DNA from: Sphingomonadaceae bacterium
Lineage (GTDB): Bacteria > Pseudomonadota > Alphaproteobacteria > Sphingomonadales > Sphingomonadaceae
DNA: 5,587 bases
Reading direction: 5' to 3'
Assembly (NCBI GenBank): GCA_019454625.1
Contig: JACFNY010000152.1
Span: 1-5,587, forward strand
The notes below the pieces were generated by a model. The model saw only the letters and a program-made list of their open reading frames with translations, did not search any database and was not told the DNA's origin. The stretch's first letter is position 1. The number at the start of each line of letters is the position of its first letter. Of this stretch, positions 1-4,443 are shown piece by piece. The position numbers and the translations under genes were made by a program.

Positions 1-150
1 GGGACTTGAGAGTTTGTTACTCTTCGAATTCCAGCGCAACGAATGCATGGACTGTGCCAAAATGGGAATTCTACATGTTTCAAGGAGGTTACGTCACCGG
101 TTGTGACAGAACCGGAATGAAAGCCGCGAAAACGTAAAGGATTTCGACAC
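1..150. other. Non-coding segment downstream of truA with small dyads
   Basis: I find no convincing gene here. The stretch is clearly less GC-rich than the genes that follow. It holds a small hairpin AGAGT/ACTCT (9-13 and 19-23), a 7-bp inverted pair built on two GAATTC hexamers (26-32 and 65-71), and two mutually exclusive stems, GTCAC/GTGAC (93-97, 103-107) and CCGGTT/AACCGG (97-102, 110-115). The last pair lies about 35 bases beyond the truA stop and could be the 3' end structure of the fmt-truA transcript, but no U-rich tract follows it on the minus strand. A GGAGG at 83-87 leads only to trivial open frames. Confidence 0.5.
97..115 (-). terminator. Possible 3' hairpin of the fmt-truA operon
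   Basis: A 6-bp perfect stem CCGGTT/AACCGG with a 7-nt loop lies about 35 nt past the truA stop codon in the direction of transcription. It overlaps an alternative 5-bp stem (93-97 with 103-107). The absence of a T-run after it on the minus strand makes it a poor intrinsic terminator; it may only stabilise the 3' end, or mean nothing. Confidence 0.2.
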
Positions 151-891
151 TTAACCGTAACGGGCGGAGACGAAGAAAAGCCCGTCGGGCGGGGCGTTCA
201 GGCCGAGCGCGGCGCGGTCCCGAGCGGCGAGCGCGCGGCGGAGATCGTCGGCGCTCCAGCTGCCGTCGCCGACCAGCTTCAGGCAGCCGACCATCGAGCG
301 GACCTGATGATGGAGGAACGACCGCGCGGCGGCGTGTATGCTGATCCGGTCGCCGCCCTGCACGACATCCAGCCGGTCGAGCGTCTTCAGCGGGCTGGCC
401 GACTGGCAGTGCACCGAGCGGAACGTGGTGAAGTCGTGCCGCCCGACGAGGATCTGCGCCGCCGCGTGCATCGCATCGGCATCGAGCGGGCGCGCGACAT
501 GCCACGCGAGGCCGGACTGCCACGTGAGCGGCGCGCGCCGGTTGACGATGTCGTAGCGGTAGCGGCGACCCGTGCAGTCGAAACGGGCGTGGAAATCGGG
601 CGCGGCGGTCTCGCAGGCGACGACGGCGACCGGAGCGGGGCGCAGGTGGGCGTTGAGCGCCTCCTGAAGCCGGAACGGCGCCAGCGGCCTCACGATGTCG
701 ACATGCGCGACCTGACCCTCGGCGTGGACGCCCGCGTCCGTGCGTCCGCAGCCGTACACGCGCGCCTCGGCCTGCGTGACGGCGAAGACGGCGTCCTCCA
801 GCGCCTGCTGCACGCTCGGGCCATTGTCCTGCCGCTGCCAGCCGACGAACGGGCGGCCGTCGTACTCGACGGTCAGCTTGAAGCGCTGCAT
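151..891 (-). CDS. truA: tRNA pseudouridine(38-40) synthase TruA
   Basis: TruA converts uridines 38, 39 and 40 in the anticodon stem-loop of many tRNAs to pseudouridine, acting in the cytoplasm. The 246-residue product is of usual length for bacterial TruA. It shows the catalytic motif [11 protein letters not shown] at about residues 47-57, with the nucleophilic aspartate at D52; the [15 protein letters not shown] block at about 99-113; [11 protein letters not shown] at 192-202; and the APPDGL element near the C-terminus (233-238). The ATG at 891 shares its A with the fmt TGA stop (TGATG on the minus strand), so translation is probably coupled to fmt. The bases before the start offer only a weak Shine-Dalgarno match, which agrees with coupling. 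No internal stop or missing motif is seen. The family assignment is essentially certain. Confidence 0.97.
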   Translation of the reverse strand: MQRFKLTVEYDGRPFVGWQRQDNGPSVQQALEDAVFAVTQAEARVYGCGRTDAGVHAEGQVAHVDIVRPLAPFRLQEALNAHLRPAPVAVVACETAAPDFHARFDCTGRRYRYDIVNRRAPLTWQSGLAWHVARPLDADAMHAAAQILVGRHDFTTFRSVHCQSASPLKTLDRLDVVQGGDRISIHAAARSFLHHQVRSMVGCLKLVGDGSWSADDLRRALAARDRAALGLNAPPDGLFFVSARYG

Positions 892-1796
892 CAGCCGAGC
901 CGCGTTCCCGCCGGGACCGGGAAGCCGCGCAGCATCTCGGCGACGTCCATCGCGCGCTTGCCGGGGCGCTGCACGAGCGTCGGGCGGACCGCGCCTGCAC
1001 CGCAGGCGATGGTGAGGCGGTCATCGCGCGTGACGCCGGGTTCGCCCGTGCCCTCCGCGACCGCGCAGGCGAGGATGCGCAGGCGCTCCCCGCCCAGTGG
1101 CGCGAAGGCGCCGGGCGCGGGGTTGAAGGCGCGGACGGCGCGCTCGACCTCTTCGGCGCTCCGCGTGAAGTCGAGCGCGGCCTCGGTCTTGTCGATCTTG
1201 TGCGCGTAGGTGACGCCCTCGGCGGGCTGCGTCTCCGGCACCAGCGTGTCGAGACGGGCGAGGGCGTCCACGATCAGGGCCGCGCCCATCGCGGCGAGCT
1301 CATCGGTGAGCTCGCCCGCGGTCTTGGCGTCCACCGGCGTTTCGGCGGCGAGCAGCATGGGGCCGGTGTCGAGGCCGCGCTCCATCTGCATGATGGTGAC
1401 GCCGGTCGCCGCGTCTCCGGCGAGGATCGCGCGCTGGATCGGCGCGGCGCCGCGCCAGCGCGGCAGCAGCGAGGCGTGGATGTTGAGGCAGCTGCGACGC
1501 GGGGCGTCGAGGATCGCCTGCGGCAGGATCAGGCCATAGGCGGCGACCACTGCGACATCGGCATCGAGCGCGGCGAAGGCGTTCCGGTCGGCATCGTCCT
1601 TGAAGTTCACCGGGCAGCGCACGGGAAGGCCGAGCCGCTCGGCGGCCTGCTGCACGGGCGAGGGCTGCGGCTGCTTGCCGCGCTGCGCGGGGCGGGGCGG
1701 CTGCGTGTAGACGGCGGCGACCGCGTGCCCCGCCGCCACGAGGGCCTCGAGCGCCGGCACCGCGAAGGCCGGGGTTCCCATGAAGACGATCCGCAT
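891..1796 (-). CDS. fmt: Methionyl-tRNA formyltransferase
   Basis: Fmt transfers a formyl group from 10-formyl-tetrahydrofolate to Met-tRNA(fMet), making the initiator used in bacterial translation. The chosen ATG at 1796 gives a 301-residue protein beginning [16 protein letters not shown], the classic N-terminus of the family. Catalytic residues visible are N105 and H107 in [13 protein letters not shown] (104-116, the family signature) and D143 in GLDTGPML. The C-terminal tRNA-binding domain begins near 200 with [11 protein letters not shown] and includes AFNPAPGAF (223-231). A TTG 12 codons upstream (1832) would add a proline/alanine-rich stretch outside the conserved fold and was not used. 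A G-rich stretch just before the ATG could serve as a weak ribosome binding site. It is the first gene of a two-gene unit with truA. Its usual partner def is not adjacent but lies about 1.5 kb away on the opposite strand. Confidence 0.97.
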   Translation of the reverse strand: MRIVFMGTPAFAVPALEALVAAGHAVAAVYTQPPRPAQRGKQPQPSPVQQAAERLGLPVRCPVNFKDDADRNAFAALDADVAVVAAYGLILPQAILDAPRRSCLNIHASLLPRWRGAAPIQRAILAGDAATGVTIMQMERGLDTGPMLLAAETPVDAKTAGELTDELAAMGAALIVDALARLDTLVPETQPAEGVTYAHKIDKTEAALDFTRSAEEVERAVRAFNPAPGAFAPLGGERLRILACAVAEGTGEPGVTRDDRLTIACGAGAVRPTLVQRPGKRAMDVAEMLRGFPVPAGTRLG

Positions 1797-1864
1797 GTCC
1801 GCCCCGCTAGCCCCCGCGCGGGGCACTTGCAAGACGCCCGCGCGCGCCGATACATGGGCATCCT
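1797..1864. promoter_or_regulatory. Divergent fmt/recR intergenic region with palindromes
   Basis: These 68 bases must hold the promoters for both divergent units. A perfect 12-bp palindrome CCCCGCGCGGGG occupies 1812-1823 and a palindromic TTGCAA follows at 1827-1832. TTGCAA could act as a -35 element on either strand. Toward recR, weak -10-like sequences (GATACA 1849-1854 or TACATG 1851-1856, each 3 of 6 to consensus) follow at 16-18 bp. Toward fmt the matching -10 position (TAGCGG, 1809-1804) is poor. That a promoter region exists here follows from gene layout; the exact elements are guesses. Confidence 0.35.
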
Positions 1865-2461
1865 ATGTCGTCCCCCGAAATCGACGCGCTGACGCAGGCG
1901 CTCTCGCGGCTCCCCGGCCTCGGCCCGCGCTCGGCCCGCCGCGCCGTGCTGCACCTGCTGAAACGCCGCGAGATCGCGCTGAAACCGCTGATCGCCGCGC
2001 TCGAAGTCGTGGAGGCGAACCTCGCCACGTGCGCCGTCTGCGGCAACGTCGACACGGCGAACCCCTGCGGCGTCTGCACCGATCCGCGCCGCGACGCGAA
2101 GCTGCTCTGCGTGGTGGAGGAGGTGGCCGACCTGTGGGCGATGGACCGCGCGCGCCTGTTCCCGGGCCGCTTCCACGTGCTCGGCGGACGGCTTTCGGCG
2201 CTGGAAGGCGTGGGGCCGGACGACCTCGGCATCGCGCCGCTGATGGCGCGCGTGACGGCGGGCGGCATCGAGGAGGTCGTGCTCGCCATGAACGCCACGA
2301 TGGAAGGCGCGACGACGATGCACTACCTCGCCGAGCGGTTGGCGGGCACCGGGGTTTCGGTGACGCAGCTCGCGCACGGCGTGCCGGTGGGCGGCGAACT
2401 CGACTATCTCGACGAAGGCACGATCGCGCAGGCGCTCCGCGCGCGGCGGCCCGTGGGCTGA
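1865..2461 (+). CDS. recR: Recombination mediator RecR
   Basis: RecR works with RecO (and RecF) to load RecA onto SSB-coated single-stranded DNA during gap repair. The 198-residue product has the standard family length and domain order: a helix-hairpin-helix segment with [11 protein letters not shown] (16-26); a four-cysteine zinc finger C56-x2-C59...C68-x2-C71; a Toprim domain beginning LCVVEE (81-86) and containing [15 protein letters not shown] (107-121); and a C-terminal part with MNATMEG (142-148) and [13 protein letters not shown] (171-183). The ATG at 1865 gives the expected N-terminus. No Shine-Dalgarno sequence stands before it, and a possible -10 lies only about 10 bases upstream, so a leaderless or very short-leader mRNA is possible. 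In many bacteria recR follows dnaX and a YbaB-family gene; here it starts a different cluster. Confidence 0.97.
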   Translation: MSSPEIDALTQALSRLPGLGPRSARRAVLHLLKRREIALKPLIAALEVVEANLATCAVCGNVDTANPCGVCTDPRRDAKLLCVVEEVADLWAMDRARLFPGRFHVLGGRLSALEGVGPDDLGIAPLMARVTAGGIEEVVLAMNATMEGATTMHYLAERLAGTGVSVTQLAHGVPVGGELDYLDEGTIAQALRARRPVG

Positions 2462-2547
2462 CGGTTTACGGCGCATTTCTGTCGGGCTGCTTTACAGGAG
2501 CGGCGACGCCTTCCCCGCAAGTGCCTGAAACCATTCGGCGCGCATGA

Positions 2548-2563
2548 AGGCACGAATCTTGCG
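2548..2563 (+). promoter_or_regulatory. Sigma-54 (RpoN) -24/-12 promoter of the CHRD/PEP-CTERM gene
   Basis: The sequence AGGCACGAATCTTGCG matches the sigma-54 consensus TGGCACG-N4-TTGCW except at the outermost base on each side. The invariant GG (2549-2550) and GC (2561-2562) are separated by exactly 10 bases, as required. The predicted transcript start is near 2574-2576, leaving a leader of about 40 bases that contains the ribosome binding site. The position, strand and distance to the gene all fit. Transcription from such sites needs an ATP-driven enhancer-binding activator; PrsR is the known type linked to PEP-CTERM/exosortase loci, but it is not in this window. Confidence 0.72.
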
Positions 2564-2600
2564 TGGAAGGCGCCAATGGCGAGGGGCCGGTTCCTTTGAC

Positions 2601-2609
2601 GAGGAGGGA
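2601..2609 (+). promoter_or_regulatory. Strong ribosome binding site of the CHRD gene
   Basis: GAGGAGGGA lies with its AGGAGG core seven bases before the ATG at 2615. It is the best Shine-Dalgarno match in the window and contrasts with the absent or weak sites before recR, def and truA. It fixes the start codon that gives a proper signal peptide. Confidence 0.8.
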
Positions 2610-2614
2610 GCGCC

Positions 2615-3232
2615 ATGCACAGACTTCTGCTTGCCGCAGCCGTTTTCCTGTTCGGCACGGCGACGCCCGCCGCTGCGGCCATCATCGTTTACGAAACCAG
2701 CCTGAGCGGCGCGGCGGAGGAACCGTCTACGCCCTCCACGGGAACGGGCACCGCCACGCTGACGTTCGATACCGACCTCAACACCATGACGCTGGAGGTG
2801 GAGTTTTCCGGCCTGACCGGCACGGTGACCGCCGCGCACATCCACTGCTGCACGGCGGAGCCCGCCGCGGGCAACGTCGGCGTCGCGACGGCCGTGCCGA
2901 CGTTTCCGGGCTTTCCCGCGGGCGTGACCTCGGGAAGCTACGCGATGACGTTCGACCTTACGCTGCCGTCGTCCTTCAACCCCGCGTTCATCACGGCGAA
3001 CGGCGGCACGCCCGCGGACGCCGAGGCGGCGCTGCTCGCCGGCGTGGCGGAGGGACGCGCCTATCTCAACATCCACACGGCGGCATTTCCCGCCGGCGAG
3101 ATCCGGGGCTTCCTCGTGCCCGCGCGCGCCATACCGGAACCCGCGGCGATCGGGCTGTTCGCGCTCGGCATCGGGGCGCTGGCGCTCGCACGTCGCGGCA
3201 GGAAACGGCGGGGTCATGGCCCGCGCGCCTGA
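2615..3232 (+). CDS. Exported CHRD-domain protein with PEP-CTERM sorting signal
   Basis: This 205-residue protein has a Sec signal peptide (about 1-22; hydrophobic LLLAAAVFLFGTA, then AAA before the likely cut at I23). A CHRD-type beta domain follows (about 26-168), with SLSGAAEEPSTPSTGTGTATLTF near its start, AHIHCC at 74-79, and YLNIHTAAFPAGEIRGFL at 150-167. The C-terminus is a complete PEP-CTERM signal: IPEPAAIG (173-180), a hydrophobic helix to about 192, and the basic cluster RRGRKRR (193-199). Such tails are known to be recognised by an inner-membrane exosortase, which sorts the protein toward the envelope, often in exopolysaccharide-producing bacteria. The role of the CHRD domain itself is not established beyond its presence in secreted proteins. 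The gene has its own sigma-54 promoter and strong ribosome binding site, so it is probably not simply part of a recR-def transcript. No exosortase gene is in view. Confidence 0.93.
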   Translation: MHRLLLAAAVFLFGTATPAAAAIIVYETSLSGAAEEPSTPSTGTGTATLTFDTDLNTMTLEVEFSGLTGTVTAAHIHCCTAEPAAGNVGVATAVPTFPGFPAGVTSGSYAMTFDLTLPSSFNPAFITANGGTPADAEAALLAGVAEGRAYLNIHTAAFPAGEIRGFLVPARAIPEPAAIGLFALGIGALALARRGRKRRGHGPRA

Positions 3233-3281
3233 GACATTCGCGCACCTTGACCGAACGCGCCCGCATACCTAGCTATCCGGC
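3233..3281 (+). promoter_or_regulatory. Possible promoter of def
   Basis: TTGACC (3247-3252) is 5 of 6 to the -35 consensus. A -10-like TAGCTAT (3270-3276) follows at about 17 bp but is a poor match to TATAAT. If used, transcription would start at or next to the def ATG (3282), since no Shine-Dalgarno sequence lies in between. A weak GCGCG/CGCGC pair (3223-3227, 3239-3243) spans the preceding stop codon but has no T-run. Confidence 0.3.
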
Positions 3282-3827
3282 ATGGCCATTCTACCCATTC
3301 TCGAAGCGCCGGACCCCCGGCTGCGGCAGGTTTCCGAACCCGTGGCGCGCGTGGACGACGACCTGCGCCGCTTCATGGACGACATGCTGGAGACGATGTA
3401 CGATGCGCCCGGCATCGGCCTCGCCGCCATCCAGGTGGGCGTGCCGAAGCGCGTGCTGGTGATCGACCTCCAGGAGGTGCCGGAAGGCGCGGAGGACAAG
3501 CCCGAGAACCGGGTGAAAAAGCCGCTTTATTTCGTGAACCCCGAGATTCTCTGGCATTCGGAGGAAACCTCCACCTACAACGAGGGCTGCCTTTCGGTGC
3601 CCGAACAGTACGCGGACGTGGACCGCCCCGCGCGCATCCGCGCGAAGTGGCTGGATTACGACGGCAAGGCGCACGAGGAAGAGCTGGACGGTCTGCTCGC
3701 CACCTGCCTGCAGCACGAGATGGATCACCTCGAAGGCATCCTCTTCGTGGACTATCTTTCGAAGCTGAAGCGCGACATGCTGCTGAAGAAGCTCGCGAAG
3801 CTCCGCAAGGGCGCGAAGGCCGCCTGA
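3282..3827 (+). CDS. def: Peptide deformylase
   Basis: Def is a metal-dependent hydrolase that removes the formyl group from the N-terminal formyl-methionine of new polypeptides, before methionine aminopeptidase acts. The 181-residue protein contains all three family motifs: [10 protein letters not shown] (44-53); EGCLSVP (101-107), with metal ligand C103; and QHEMDHLEG (144-152), with metal ligands H145 and H149 and catalytic E146. The N-terminal [20 protein letters not shown] is typical, supporting the ATG at 3282 despite the lack of a Shine-Dalgarno sequence. A loop rich in charged residues (about 66-80) and a lysine-rich C-terminal helix (about 161-178) are ordinary variations. The TGA stop overlaps the ATG of the next gene by one base. 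Functionally it complements fmt on the other side of recR, although the two are not co-transcribed. Confidence 0.98.
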   Translation: MAILPILEAPDPRLRQVSEPVARVDDDLRRFMDDMLETMYDAPGIGLAAIQVGVPKRVLVIDLQEVPEGAEDKPENRVKKPLYFVNPEILWHSEETSTYNEGCLSVPEQYADVDRPARIRAKWLDYDGKAHEEELDGLLATCLQHEMDHLEGILFVDYLSKLKRDMLLKKLAKLRKGAKAA

Positions 3828-4228
3828 TGCCCGTGGAAAACGCCGCTGCGGCGGACGAGGCGAACCGCTCGTTCCGCAGCTTCCTTCCGCGCGCGCTGGC
3901 AGGCAAGTGCCCGGCCTGCGGCGAAGCGAAACTGTTCCGCCGCTTCCTGAAGCCCGTGGACCACTGCCCGAAGTGCGGCGAGGCGTGGCACCACCATCAG
4001 GCCGACGACTTCCCGCCCTACATCGTCATCCTGCTGCTCGGCCACATCCTCGTGCCGACAATGTACGAGGTGAACGCGGCGTTCGACATCCCCTACGAAT
4101 ACCAGATCCCGATCTGGCTCACCCTCACCGCCGTCCTCGCGCTCGCCCTGCTCCAGCCCGTGAAGGGCGCCGTGATCGGGTATCAATGGGCGAAGCGGCT
4201 GCACGGGTTCGGGGACGGGGCGGAGTAG
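3827..4228 (+). CDS. DUF983 family zinc-ribbon membrane protein
   Basis: The product is a 133-residue protein of the DUF983 family, whose function is unknown. After a short acidic/basic N-terminus (containing RSFLPRALAGK) there is a four-cysteine ribbon: C28-x2-C31 (KCPACGEAKLF) and C47-x2-C50 (CPKCGEAW). Three histidines (55-57) and ADDFPPY follow. Two hydrophobic helices, about 65-80 and 95-112, are joined by an acidic loop, and the protein ends with QPVKGAVIGYQWAKRLHG, typical of this family's C-terminus. The ATG at 3827 shares its A with the def stop (TGATG), so translation is probably coupled to def. The open frame extends upstream to an ATG at 3647, but that would bury a long arginine-rich stretch inside def and is not family-like. 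It is followed by a GC-rich hairpin, suggesting it is the last gene of its transcript. Confidence 0.88.
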   Translation: MPVENAAAADEANRSFRSFLPRALAGKCPACGEAKLFRRFLKPVDHCPKCGEAWHHHQADDFPPYIVILLLGHILVPTMYEVNAAFDIPYEYQIPIWLTLTAVLALALLQPVKGAVIGYQWAKRLHGFGDGAE

Positions 4229-4229
4229 G

Positions 4230-4252
4230 CGCGCGGGTCTCGCGCGTATCTT
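4230..4252 (+). terminator. Likely terminator after the DUF983 gene
   Basis: A perfect 6-bp stem CGCGCG (4230-4235)/CGCGCG (4241-4246) with loop GGTCT is followed by TATCTT. It begins two bases after the TAG stop at 4226-4228. The tail is only moderately T-rich, so termination may be incomplete, but the position fits the end of the def-DUF983 unit. Confidence 0.45.
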
Positions 4253-4277
4253 ACCCGATTTGCCGACGGATGACCCG

Positions 4278-4316
4278 AATCGTCCGATTGTGACGCCATG
4301 CCGACAATTCCATCAT
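4278..4316 (+). promoter_or_regulatory. Putative sigma-70-type promoter with overlapping dyad before the PepSY gene
   Basis: TTGTGA (4288-4293) and CATCAT (4311-4316) each match their consensus hexamer at 4 of 6 bases and are separated by exactly 17 bp. The dyad AATCG-TC-CGATT (4278-4289) overlaps the first two bases of the -35 element, a typical place for a repressor or activator site. The predicted start near 4323 leaves a leader of about 120 bases. I do not see a Fur-box-like sequence. The match is plausible but not strong. Confidence 0.33.
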
Positions 4317-4341
4317 GGTCTTCCGCGGGTTGGGAGGTCCG

Positions 4342-4368
4342 GATGCTTTCCGGGCGCTTGCCCGCATC
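4342..4368 (+). other. Bulged stem-loop in the leader of the PepSY gene
   Basis: GATGC (4342-4346) pairs with GCATC (4364-4368), and GGGC (4352-4355) pairs with GCCC (4360-4363) around a GCTT loop. The five bases TTTCC (4347-4351) bulge out on the 5' side. This gives nine GC-rich pairs in the region between the predicted promoter and the ribosome binding site. It may be a leader structure or chance; no known riboswitch class is recognised. Confidence 0.25.
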
Positions 4369-4427
4369 GGCGTTGTTTGCTGCCCCGGCGCAGAGGAACG
4401 GCGCAAAAACAAGAGCCGGGTCGTTCC

Positions 4428-4437
4428 AGGGAAGGGG
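4428..4437 (+). promoter_or_regulatory. Ribosome binding site of the PepSY gene
   Basis: AGGGAAGGGG ends six bases before the ATG at 4444. It supports this start over the many upstream in-frame possibilities and gives a protein whose first helix begins at about residue 22. Confidence 0.65.
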
Positions 4438-4443
4438 TAAGCG

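Larger units (their letters stand above)
2462..2614 (+). promoter_or_regulatory. Intergenic region upstream of the CHRD/PEP-CTERM gene
   Basis: This 153-bp gap holds the sigma-54 site and ribosome binding site listed separately. Upstream of them is a weak dyad CTGT-N11-ACAG (2479-2482 and 2494-2497), centred about 85 bp before the predicted transcript start, where an enhancer-binding activator could bind; the match is too short to be more than a candidate. A GGCGC/GCGCC pair (2537-2541, 2570-2574) brackets the sigma-54 site. I see no intrinsic terminator for recR. Confidence 0.4.

Noticed and set aside
83..137. A GGAGG at 83-87 followed by short plus-strand frames (GTG at 103, ATG at 117)
   Set aside because: The frames are five and six codons long and the spacing from GGAGG is too great.
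307..1209. A long plus-strand open frame of about 300 codons antisense to truA and fmt
   Set aside because: It is opposite two unmistakable genes, is arginine-rich and shows no recognisable motif; it arises from GC-rich codon bias.
1797..1832. A TTG start that would add 12 residues to Fmt
   Set aside because: The conserved Fmt N-terminus begins at the ATG at 1796, and the extension is low-complexity and would cover the intergenic palindrome.
3223..3243. A GCGCG/CGCGC hairpin spanning the CHRD stop codon as a terminator
   Set aside because: It has an 11-base loop and no T-run, and short GC inverted repeats are common in this composition.
3647..3826. An upstream in-frame ATG that would add 60 residues to the DUF983 protein
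   Set aside because: The extension lies wholly within def, is arginine/alanine-rich, and the family fold begins after the ATG at 3827.
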